Assembly (NCBI GenBank): GCA_937884735.1
Contig: CAKZYI010000129.1
Span: 1 to 6,103, forward strand
DNA length: 6,103 bases
Direction: 5' to 3'
Source of the DNA: an uncultured Pleurocapsa sp.
Lineage (GTDB): Bacteria; Cyanobacteriota; Cyanobacteriia; Cyanobacteriales; Xenococcaceae
Shown here: positions 1 through 5,064 of the stretch, one piece after another
Layout of the letters: the number at the start of each line of letters is the position of its first letter
Position numbering within the stretch: the stretch's first letter is position 1
Translations under genes and position numbers: made by a program
Notes under the pieces: generated by a model
Databases searched by the model: none
What the model saw: only the letters and a program-made list of their open reading frames with translations
What the model was told of the DNA's origin: nothing

Positions 1-1179
1 GTAGCGATCTACATCTACGTCATTAAATTTGTAATAAAAACGGATTTCCTGTAGTTGTCGATAGGTACTTAATAAAGGTCGATAATCCCAAAGCCGAATA
101 TTATCAATAGTAGCCTGATTATCTTGAAGAAGATTAGGATTAGGGCTTTGTGCCAATTGATAATCTGTTGTTTCTATATCGTCTAAATTATAGGCTTGCC
201 GCGTAAACTCAATATTATGTTCAATATAGGGAATTTCCTTAACTAATTCGTTGGGTTCGACAATAAAACGCTGCTGTAATTGGGGAATAGTACCATTAAA
301 AAGAATTAAGACTGCTGCATATACGACTATGCCATAAACAGGTAAAATTAACTTATTCCACCACGTAGCAATAATCAACCAAATTCCTAATAACGCCGAG
401 GCAAAAATCATCACCCAAAAAGCAACCAGACGAGCGTGGGTATCTGTATAGTCTGCGCCCCAAACTACTCCAGCAGGTGAATAAAGCAGCTCATAACGCT
501 CTAGCCAAAAATCAACGGCAATATCAAGAGCGATCGCGGCAACTAGAAAACTAACGTGAGTTTTGATTGGTTTAGTGATTAAAGTTTGCCATTTAGGTTC
601 GACAAGTAAGCTTTTCCATTTCCAATCAAAAAGTAGAATACCTTTGAATATATAAACCAATATTGTAATAACTAAACCTGAGATTAATAAAGTCAAAAAC
701 CAATTTTCAAAGTTATCTAATAAAGGTAAACGAAACAAATAAAAACCCAAATCCTGTTGATAAATAGGATCGGTAACTGCAAAATCTGTGGCATTGAAAA
801 ATTGTAATACAACCTCCCAAGACATGGCACTGGTATTAGCTAAAGCAAAAGAAGTCAAGAAAATGAGAATATAAGCAATATAATTAGCAATTTTACGTGT
901 ATGAGGCTCAAAAATGCTCGATTCTAGAAATTTAAAAGAGCGATCGCCTGTAAGACGCAATGCTAGCCAGTAATTTAATCCCAGAAATCCTGTAAAGACA
1001 CCAAAAGTTCCGATCCAGATAATCGTTTGCCAAATAATACGCTGCCAAAAAACAGCTTCAAACCCCTCTGGCTCAAACAACCACGACTCGGTTAACAGAT
1101 GAACTACTGTAGAAATCAAAGTCATGGCTGCGATCGCGATGAACAGCAATGCCACTATTACTTTTTGCTTGAATTGCAT
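1..1179 (-). CDS. UPF0182 (COG1615) family large membrane protein, N-terminal part; runs off the left edge
   Basis: This is the first 393 codons, with no stop before the window edge. Family members are usually around 900-1000 residues, so more than half is missing. Seven hydrophobic segments are visible, at about residues 6-28, 49-75, 99-118, 161-180, 207-223, 252-272 and 277-294. The chain then turns into a soluble part. Family-typical stretches are DPIYQQDLGFYLFRLPLL (137-154), GADYTDTHARL (241-251), FIVEPNELVKEIPYI (305-319), FTRQAYNL (325-332) and NIRLWDYRPLLSTYRQLQ (360-377), followed by YYKFNDVDVDRY at the edge. The ATG at 1179 is the only sensible start, because an in-frame TAA lies four codons upstream; no Shine-Dalgarno is seen. 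The function of this family is not established; it is conserved in cyanobacteria and actinobacteria. It diverges from the glycan genes and need not be functionally tied to them. Three HIP1 octamers lie inside it. Family assignment is by recognition of the motifs, not by a search. Confidence 0.93.
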   Translation of the reverse strand, partial: MQFKQKVIVALLFIAIAAMTLISTVVHLLTESWLFEPEGFEAVFWQRIIWQTIIWIGTFGVFTGFLGLNYWLALRLTGDRSFKFLESSIFEPHTRKIANYIAYILIFLTSFALANTSAMSWEVVLQFFNATDFAVTDPIYQQDLGFYLFRLPLLDNFENWFLTLLISGLVITILVYIFKGILLFDWKWKSLLVEPKWQTLITKPIKTHVSFLVAAIALDIAVDFWLERYELLYSPAGVVWGADYTDTHARLVAFWVMIFASALLGIWLIIATWWNKLILPVYGIVVYAAVLILFNGTIPQLQQRFIVEPNELVKEIPYIEHNIEFTRQAYNLDDIETTDYQLAQSPNPNLLQDNQATIDNIRLWDYRPLLSTYRQLQEIRFYYKFNDVDVDRY

Positions 1180-1291
1180 ATGGTCAACAAATTATGAGTG
1201 ATAAAGGATAGGAAATCAAAGAATAAGGATTTTCATCATGATGCTTGTATTTATGGCGACTGGATAAAATTATTTTAAACCTTAAATAATC

Positions 1292-1313
1292 CGAACTAAC
1301 TTTTTTTGGTTCG
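1292..1313. repeat. Short hairpin-forming inverted repeat
   Basis: CGAACTAA (1292-1299) pairs with TTGGTTCG (1306-1313) with one G-T wobble around a six-base loop. It lies about 110 bases before the UPF0182 start on that gene's strand, so it would fall in the UPF0182 leader if the NtcA-type promoter at 1443-1482 is real. It is too AT-rich to call a terminator, and chance is possible. Confidence 0.3.
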
Positions 1314-1427
1314 ATTTAGTCTTATGTTTGATTCCTTCTCTCTTGGCTCATTCACCAGACTTTTACTTAAATTGGATATTTTCTTAATATAAGCTTAATT
1401 ATTAAATTAAAGCCTTGTCCTTACCCA

Positions 1428-1523
1428 TTTATTTTACTTTTCATGTTAATCAGTATTCTGCCAACATAGTAATAAATTGTACTTTGAATGATTATTTGAA
1501 AGAGCAATAAAAAGTAAAATAAA
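1428..1523. repeat. 14-base perfect inverted repeat enclosing a 68-base spacer
   Basis: TTTATTTTACTTTT (1428-1441) is the exact reverse complement of AAAAGTAAAATAAA (1510-1523). The spacer carries the NtcA-type box. There is no matching duplication at the outer edges (CCCA against CGAT), so a miniature transposon is not supported. The arms are low in complexity, which weakens the case for function. They may form a long-range stem in RNA or supercoiled DNA, or be a pair of binding sites. Confidence 0.6.
1443..1482 (-). promoter_or_regulatory. Candidate NtcA-activated promoter for the UPF0182 gene
   Basis: Read on the minus strand, bases 1482-1469 give GTA-CAATTTAT-TAC, a perfect match to the NtcA consensus GTA-N8-TAC. 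Twenty bases further on lies TAACAT (1448-1443), which fits the TAN3T -10 element at the known N20-24 spacing. The start of transcription would be near 1436, leaving a leader of roughly 257 bases before the ATG at 1179. On the plus strand no TAN3T falls at that spacing; the nearest good -10 (TAAAAT, 1515-1520) is 32 bases away. NtcA is the global nitrogen regulator of cyanobacteria. A chance match in 600 AT-rich bases is quite possible. Confidence 0.32.
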
Positions 1524-1711
1524 CGATTATGTTGTTGCTCACTGCATCTATATGAAAACAGTTGAAAATTGCCAACAAGCCTATTTTTTTTCTACAAACC
1601 TTATTGAGCAAGAATTTTATAAACAATAATTAAAATAATTTCTTTTTTCCAGTTATTACTTATCGCATATTTTATTTTTTTTGGTTTAGCTATTAATTCA
1701 AGCGCATCGAA

Positions 1712-1772
1712 TATCGGAAGTATCTGCAAATACAAAACTATTAGGTCTGAAACTTTTACTAATTATCGGAAG
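1712..1772 (+). repeat. Direct repeat TATCGGAAG, second copy overlapping the ribosome binding site
   Basis: TATCGGAAG occurs at 1712-1720 and again at 1764-1772, 52 bases apart. The second copy runs into GGAAGAG (1768-1774), eight bases before the ATG at 1783, and probably serves as a Shine-Dalgarno-like site. It is the only recognisable one among the plus-strand genes. A repeat of this kind could be a pair of sites for an RNA- or DNA-binding regulator, or simple chance. Confidence 0.4.
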
Positions 1773-1782
1773 AGAATAAACT

Positions 1783-2970
1783 ATGTTAGGCAACATCAGT
1801 ACTAGAGAAACACCAATTAATAGACGTGTAGAGCAATTAGAGCAAGGCAGTGCGCTCGAAGTGTCGATTATTATGCCCTGTCTCAATGAAGCGGAAACTC
1901 TAGAAACTTGCATTAAAAAAGCACAGTGGTTTATTACTGAGAACGATTTGGCAGGAGAAGTTATTATTGCCGACAACGGTAGTAATGATGGATCTCAGGA
2001 GATTGCTAGAAGGCTAAATGCCAGGGTAGTCAATGTTCCTGCTAAAGGTTATGGTAGCGCGCTAAAAGGTGGTATTGAAGCCGCTAAGGGTAAATACATC
2101 ATTATGGGTGATGCCGATGACAGCTATGACTTTAGTAATCTCAACTCCTTTGTCAAAAAACTACGCAATGGTTATGACCTAGTAATGGGTAACCGCTTTA
2201 AAGGTGGTATCGAAGCTGGTGCAATGCCTTTTTTACACCGTTATTTAGGTAATCCTGTTTTAACTGGCATTGGTAAACTTTTATTCAACAGTCCCTGTAA
2301 CGATTTTCACTGTGGATTGAGAGGATTTCGCAAAGATGCTATTTCCTCTTTAGAATTGCAGACTACAGGCATGGAATTTGCTAGCGAGATGGTAGTAAAA
2401 GCTACCCTACATAAGATGCAAATCACCGAAGTGCCCACTACCCTCTCTCCTGATGGTCGCAGTCGTCCTCCTCATCTCAATACTTGGCGTGATGGTTGGA
2501 GACATCTACGCTTCTTATTAATGTATAGTCCCCGCTGGTTGTTTTTCTACCCTGGAATATTTCTGATTTTGGCTGGTTTGCTGGCAACTTTATCTTTACT
2601 TCCTAGTCCAAAAGTTCATAGTCTGCTCTATTCTTCTACTGCTATGACTATTGGCTTTCAAATTGTAATGTTTGCCCTCTTTACCAAAGTATTTGGCATT
2701 AGTGAAGGGCTTCTTCCTGAAGATAGACGTTTAAACAGACTGTTTAAATACCTTAACTTGGAAACAGGCTTGATTTCTGGTTGTGTGTTGCTGGTGATGG
2801 GTACTGCGGCTTCTGTATATGCCTTTGGTATCTGGGGACAAAACGATTTTGGTTCTCTCAATCCCACAGAAACCATGCCTATTGTAATTCCTGGTGTAAC
2901 TTGTTTAGCTTTGGGTATTCAAACAATTTTCTCTAGCTTCTTCTTGAGTATTTTAGGGTTAAAAAGATAG
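1783..2970 (+). CDS. GT2 glycosyltransferase, polyprenyl-phosphate-mannose/glucose-synthase-like, with C-terminal membrane helices
   Basis: The 395-residue protein starts with a GT-A fold and ends in membrane helices. Visible motifs are SIIMPCLNEAETL (28-40), ADNGSNDGS (63-71), GYGSALKGG (89-97), the metal-binding MGDADDSYDF (108-117, DxD as D110/D112), GNRFKGG (136-142), DFHCGLRGFRKDA (174-186), MEFASEMVVKA (197-207) and the RPPHLNTWRDGWRHLRFL segment that precedes the membrane in this family. Four hydrophobic segments lie at about 252-273, 284-304, 326-350 and 366-393. These match DPM/DPG-synthase-like GT2 enzymes, which move a sugar from a nucleotide sugar to a polyprenyl phosphate on the cytoplasmic face. 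The sugar and lipid cannot be read from the sequence. The ATG is fixed by an in-frame TAA at 1777-1779 and by the GGAAGAG site upstream. It is the first gene of a likely operon with a second GT2, a sulfotransferase and a UPF0104 protein. Confidence 0.92.
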   Translation: MLGNISTRETPINRRVEQLEQGSALEVSIIMPCLNEAETLETCIKKAQWFITENDLAGEVIIADNGSNDGSQEIARRLNARVVNVPAKGYGSALKGGIEAAKGKYIIMGDADDSYDFSNLNSFVKKLRNGYDLVMGNRFKGGIEAGAMPFLHRYLGNPVLTGIGKLLFNSPCNDFHCGLRGFRKDAISSLELQTTGMEFASEMVVKATLHKMQITEVPTTLSPDGRSRPPHLNTWRDGWRHLRFLLMYSPRWLFFYPGIFLILAGLLATLSLLPSPKVHSLLYSSTAMTIGFQIVMFALFTKVFGISEGLLPEDRRLNRLFKYLNLETGLISGCVLLVMGTAASVYAFGIWGQNDFGSLNPTETMPIVIPGVTCLALGIQTIFSSFFLSILGLKR

Positions 2971-3011
2971 CCCAATCATTCCAGTATCTAAACTCTGGAT
3001 CTAAACAAGCC

Positions 3012-3046
3012 AAATGATAAATGGTAAATGTCAAATGTTAAATAAA
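3012..3046 (+). repeat. Heptanucleotide tandem repeat AAATGnn across the start of the second glycosyltransferase
   Basis: Five heptamers follow without a break: AAATGAT, AAATGGT, AAATGTC, AAATGTT and AAATAAA. They place ATG codons at 3014, 3021, 3028 and 3035. Those at 3014 and 3035 are in the glycosyltransferase frame. Those at 3021 and 3028 open six- and five-codon frames that stop at 3041 and 3045, within the first codons of the gene. Short heptameric tandem repeats are known in cyanobacteria; whether this one belongs to a described class is not known to me. Confidence 0.8.
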
Positions 3047-3982
3047 AAACAGCCTTGGCTTTCGGTGATTATTCCTACCTACAATGGCAGCAAATACTTA
3101 GCTTCTACTCTCAATTCTGTAGTTGTGCAGCAAGACGAGCAAATAGAATGCGTTGTAATTGATGATGGCTCAACAGACAATACTCTAAAAATAGTTGAAA
3201 CCTATCAAGATAAGCTAAATATTATCCTAATTACCCAAGCCAGACAGGGTAATTGGGTAGCCAACACCAATCATGCTTTATCTGTTGCCAAAGGAAAGTA
3301 TGCCTGTTTTTTGCATCAGGATGACATGTGGTTGCAAGGAAGATTGCAGAGTATAAAAAATGCGATCGCTTTTTATCCCCAAGCAAGCCTTTATCTTCAC
3401 GATGCCGTATTTATCGACAGCCATGGAAAGCCTTTAGGTTTATGGCAGTGTCCCTTTGGTAAAGAAGGGCTAGTACCTTTAAAAGAGGTGGAAGAAAGAT
3501 TGTTAGTGCAGAATTTTATTGCAATTCCTTCTCCCGTCTTCAATCGGCAGACTGCTTTAAAAGTTGGTGCGTTAGATAGGGAACTTTGGTATTCAGCAGA
3601 TTGGGACTTTTGGCTTAAGCTAGCTTCACTAGGAGATACTTACTACATATCCAAATCTTTAGCTGCCTTTAGAGTCCATGGAGACTCTCAAACTATTCGT
3701 CGTAGCTCTAGTATTGCTGAATTCCGCCAGCAAATGCACTCAGTAGTCGGTCGGTATCTTCATCCCAAATCGAAAAGTGAAGTAGCAAAGGTAGCCTTTT
3801 TTTCCGCAGAGGTAAATACTACTTTAGCGGCTATGGTACACGGAGAATCGCCTAATTTAATCAAGCTTGGGCTTAATTTCTTGGCGTTAGGGCCTATGGG
3901 GTGGCGTAGATATTGGCAAGATTCTCGGATTCAAGAGCGGATATCTGCTCGACTAAAAGCCAAACTTCAGACACAAACATAA
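3014..3982 (+). CDS. GT2 family glycosyltransferase, soluble, GT-A fold
   Basis: The protein has 322 residues from the outer start. It shows SVIIPTYNGSKYL (17-29), the nucleotide-binding DDGSTDNT (50-57), GNWVANTNHAL (79-89), HQDDMW as the DxD-type metal site (101-106, D103/D104), SADWDFWLKLA (194-204) and FRVHGDSQTIRRS (219-231), the order typical of bacterial GT2 enzymes building surface polysaccharides. No membrane segment is seen; the last 70 residues look helical and basic. Donor and acceptor cannot be told. Two in-frame ATGs exist, 3014 and 3035, both within the heptamer repeat and neither with a Shine-Dalgarno. An in-frame TAA at 3002-3004 bars anything longer. I keep the outer one, but 3035 is at least as likely: it gives MLNKKQPWLS, places the catalytic fold at the very N-terminus as is usual, and resembles the start of the 5053 gene. 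It lies 43 bases after one glycosyltransferase and 29 before the sulfotransferase, so it is probably co-transcribed. Confidence 0.92.
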   Translation: MINGKCQMLNKKQPWLSVIIPTYNGSKYLASTLNSVVVQQDEQIECVVIDDGSTDNTLKIVETYQDKLNIILITQARQGNWVANTNHALSVAKGKYACFLHQDDMWLQGRLQSIKNAIAFYPQASLYLHDAVFIDSHGKPLGLWQCPFGKEGLVPLKEVEERLLVQNFIAIPSPVFNRQTALKVGALDRELWYSADWDFWLKLASLGDTYYISKSLAAFRVHGDSQTIRRSSSIAEFRQQMHSVVGRYLHPKSKSEVAKVAFFSAEVNTTLAAMVHGESPNLIKLGLNFLALGPMGWRRYWQDSRIQERISARLKAKLQTQT

Positions 3983-4011
3983 GCTTGTTAACTTCTATTC
4001 TCTCTTAATTC

Positions 4012-4959
4012 ATGAAGCCTAATTTATTTATCGTCGGGCAACCTAAATCTGGAACAACTGCTTTGCATCAATTTTTGGGACAACATCCTGAATTCTATAT
4101 GTCAAGTATCAAAGAGCCTCTTTTCTTTTGTTCGGATTTTCACTTGGAAAGCGACCGCGCCTACGGTAAAAAACGCTTTTTTGACTTTAGAAGTGAGTCA
4201 GCGTATTTACAGCTTTTCAATCGAGCAGGGGATGCAAAAGTTATCGGGGAATCTTCCACCAATTATTTGTATTCTCAGGTAGCAGCAGAAAAGATTTACA
4301 ATTTTAATCCTGATGCCAAAATAATTATTATCTTGCGAGAACCTGCTAAATATCTTTATTCGCTACACAGTCATTATGTCAAATTTACTGAAGAAAACGA
4401 ACCAGATTTTTTAACTGCCTTGGCGTTAGAAAGCGATCGCAAAAAAGAGAAAGTTTCTAGTCCTAGAGTTACTACTCCTAGCTATCTTTACTACTCTCGC
4501 AGGGTGCAATATTATCAACAGGTAAAACGCTACTGCGATCGCTTTAAACCAGAGCAAATAAAAGTAATAGTTTTTGAAGAATTCAAGTCTAACAACGAAC
4601 GAATTTATCAAGAAATATTAGAATTTTTAGACGTAGAGTCTAGCTTTACACCTGAATATGGCACAGTTAATGCTAATAAAGAAGTTAAATTTAAAGCAGT
4701 TAACAATTTAGTTAATAGTCCCCTACTAAAAAATATTTCTAAGAATTTGCTGTCTCAAGAATTCAATGAATTTATTCGGGATAATATTGTAGAAAAATTT
4801 TTCTGGCATCAAGCACCCAAAACTACGATGCCAGAAGAAATAAAATTCAAGCTAATGCAAGAATATAAAGCTCAAGTTGCTCAAATATCAGAACTAATTG
4901 ATGTAGATTTAGCTTCTAAATGGGGCTACGATAATTTAATTGCCATATCTAGTCAATAA
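4012..4959 (+). CDS. PAPS-dependent sulfotransferase, carbohydrate type (Sulfotransfer_1/3-like)
   Basis: The 315-residue protein carries both cofactor motifs of cytosolic and Golgi-type sulfotransferases. The 5'-phosphosulfate loop is VGQPKSGTTALHQFL (8-22, with K12, S13, G14, T15, T16). The 3'-phosphate site is IIILREPAKYLYSLHSHY (105-122, with R109 and S117). Between them KEPLFF (34-39) and GESSTNYLYS (79-88) follow the pattern of heparan N-sulfotransferases, where the Glu of the second motif is the catalytic base; E80 is therefore the likely base here. IKVIVFEEF (183-191) is the usual core strand. No signal peptide or membrane helix is seen, so it should act in the cytoplasm, transferring sulfate from PAPS. 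Its place among glycosyltransferases suggests a sugar acceptor, but a lipid or small molecule is not excluded. The ATG is fixed by an in-frame TAA at 4006-4008; there is no Shine-Dalgarno. Two HIP1 octamers lie inside. Confidence 0.93.
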   Translation: MKPNLFIVGQPKSGTTALHQFLGQHPEFYMSSIKEPLFFCSDFHLESDRAYGKKRFFDFRSESAYLQLFNRAGDAKVIGESSTNYLYSQVAAEKIYNFNPDAKIIIILREPAKYLYSLHSHYVKFTEENEPDFLTALALESDRKKEKVSSPRVTTPSYLYYSRRVQYYQQVKRYCDRFKPEQIKVIVFEEFKSNNERIYQEILEFLDVESSFTPEYGTVNANKEVKFKAVNNLVNSPLLKNISKNLLSQEFNEFIRDNIVEKFFWHQAPKTTMPEEIKFKLMQEYKAQVAQISELIDVDLASKWGYDNLIAISSQ

Positions 4960-4965
4960 TTAATT

Positions 4966-4995
4966 TTGACAGCCTACTATTAAAAAGCTTACTAT
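4966..4995 (+). promoter_or_regulatory. Candidate sigma-70-type promoter for the flippase-like gene
   Basis: A perfect -35 TTGACA (4966-4971) is followed after 18 bases by TACTAT (4990-4995), a four-of-six match to the -10 consensus that keeps the key TA and final T. Transcription would start near 5002, about 50 bases before the ATG at 5053. It sits just after the sulfotransferase stop in the widest gap within the cluster (93 bases), with no terminator-like hairpin before it, so read-through from upstream is also likely. Confidence 0.42.
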
Positions 4996-5012
4996 TTATC
5001 AACTATTTATTT
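4976..5012 (+). repeat. Phased ACTATT direct repeats around the candidate promoter
   Basis: ACTATT occurs at 4976, 4991 and 5002. The last two belong to an 11-base tandem repeat (ACTATTTATCA then ACTATTTATTT). An 11-base period is close to one helical turn, as in binding sites of OmpR/PhoB-type response regulators. The copies overlap the -10 and the expected start point, where a bound protein would repress. AT-rich chance similarity is the main alternative. Confidence 0.35.
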
Positions 5013-5043
5013 TAATATCAGCGGTATATTTAATTATAAAAAT

Positions 5044-5064
5044 CAATGGAAAATGCTAAATAAA
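5044..5064 (+). repeat. Second copy of the heptamer ATG repeat at the start of the flippase-like gene
   Basis: CAATGGA, AAATGCT and AAATAAA follow one another and place ATG codons at 5046 and 5053. The first opens a five-codon frame ending in TAA at 5063, overlapping the real start. The arrangement ATGnnAAATGnTAAATAAAAA is the same as at 3028-3047, so two genes of this cluster share a start-site layout. Confidence 0.65.

Larger units (their letters stand above)
1180..1782. other. 603-base divergent intergenic region, AT-rich, probably with two promoters and a long leader
   Basis: No convincing gene is present. The longest ATG frames I could follow on the plus strand are 22 codons (1324-1392) and 25 codons (1552-1629), neither with a ribosome binding site. 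Visible structure, left to right: a small hairpin 1292-1313 (CGAACTAA pairing TTGGTTCG over a six-base loop), an AT hairpin 1391-1416 with bulges, a 14-base inverted repeat (1428-1441 and 1510-1523), an NtcA-type box (1469-1482), a run of eight T at 1584-1591, and the repeated TATCGGAAG at 1712 and 1764. A weak plus-strand promoter is possible at 1569-1598 (TTGCCA, 18 bases, TACAAA). No HIP1 octamer lies here although seven occur in the genes. The region must hold the promoters for both divergent units, but the plus-strand one cannot be fixed. Confidence 0.8.

Noticed and set aside
1324..1392. A 22-codon frame starting MFDSFSLGSF
   Set aside because: Short, no ribosome binding site, and not near a promoter; treated as chance.
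1428..1523. Miniature inverted-repeat transposable element
   Set aside because: The terminal repeats are perfect but very low in complexity and there is no target-site duplication at the edges.
1552..1629. A 25-codon frame (MKTVENCQQAYFFSTN and on) in the divergent spacer
   Set aside because: No Shine-Dalgarno, no known family, and a length expected by chance; it would only merit attention if conserved as a leader peptide.
1698..1976. A 92-codon minus-strand frame across the start of the first glycosyltransferase
   Set aside because: It overlaps the conserved GT2 N-terminus on the other strand and has no recognisable domain. The coding evidence is all for the plus strand.
2658..2876. A 72-codon minus-strand frame; similar frames at 4426-4611 and 5490-5705
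   Set aside because: All lie fully inside well-supported plus-strand genes and show no motif or ribosome binding site.
3012..3046. CRISPR-like or phase-variable repeat
   Set aside because: Units are seven bases without spacers, so not CRISPR. With only four to five imperfect units, slippage-driven phase variation is unlikely to be frequent.
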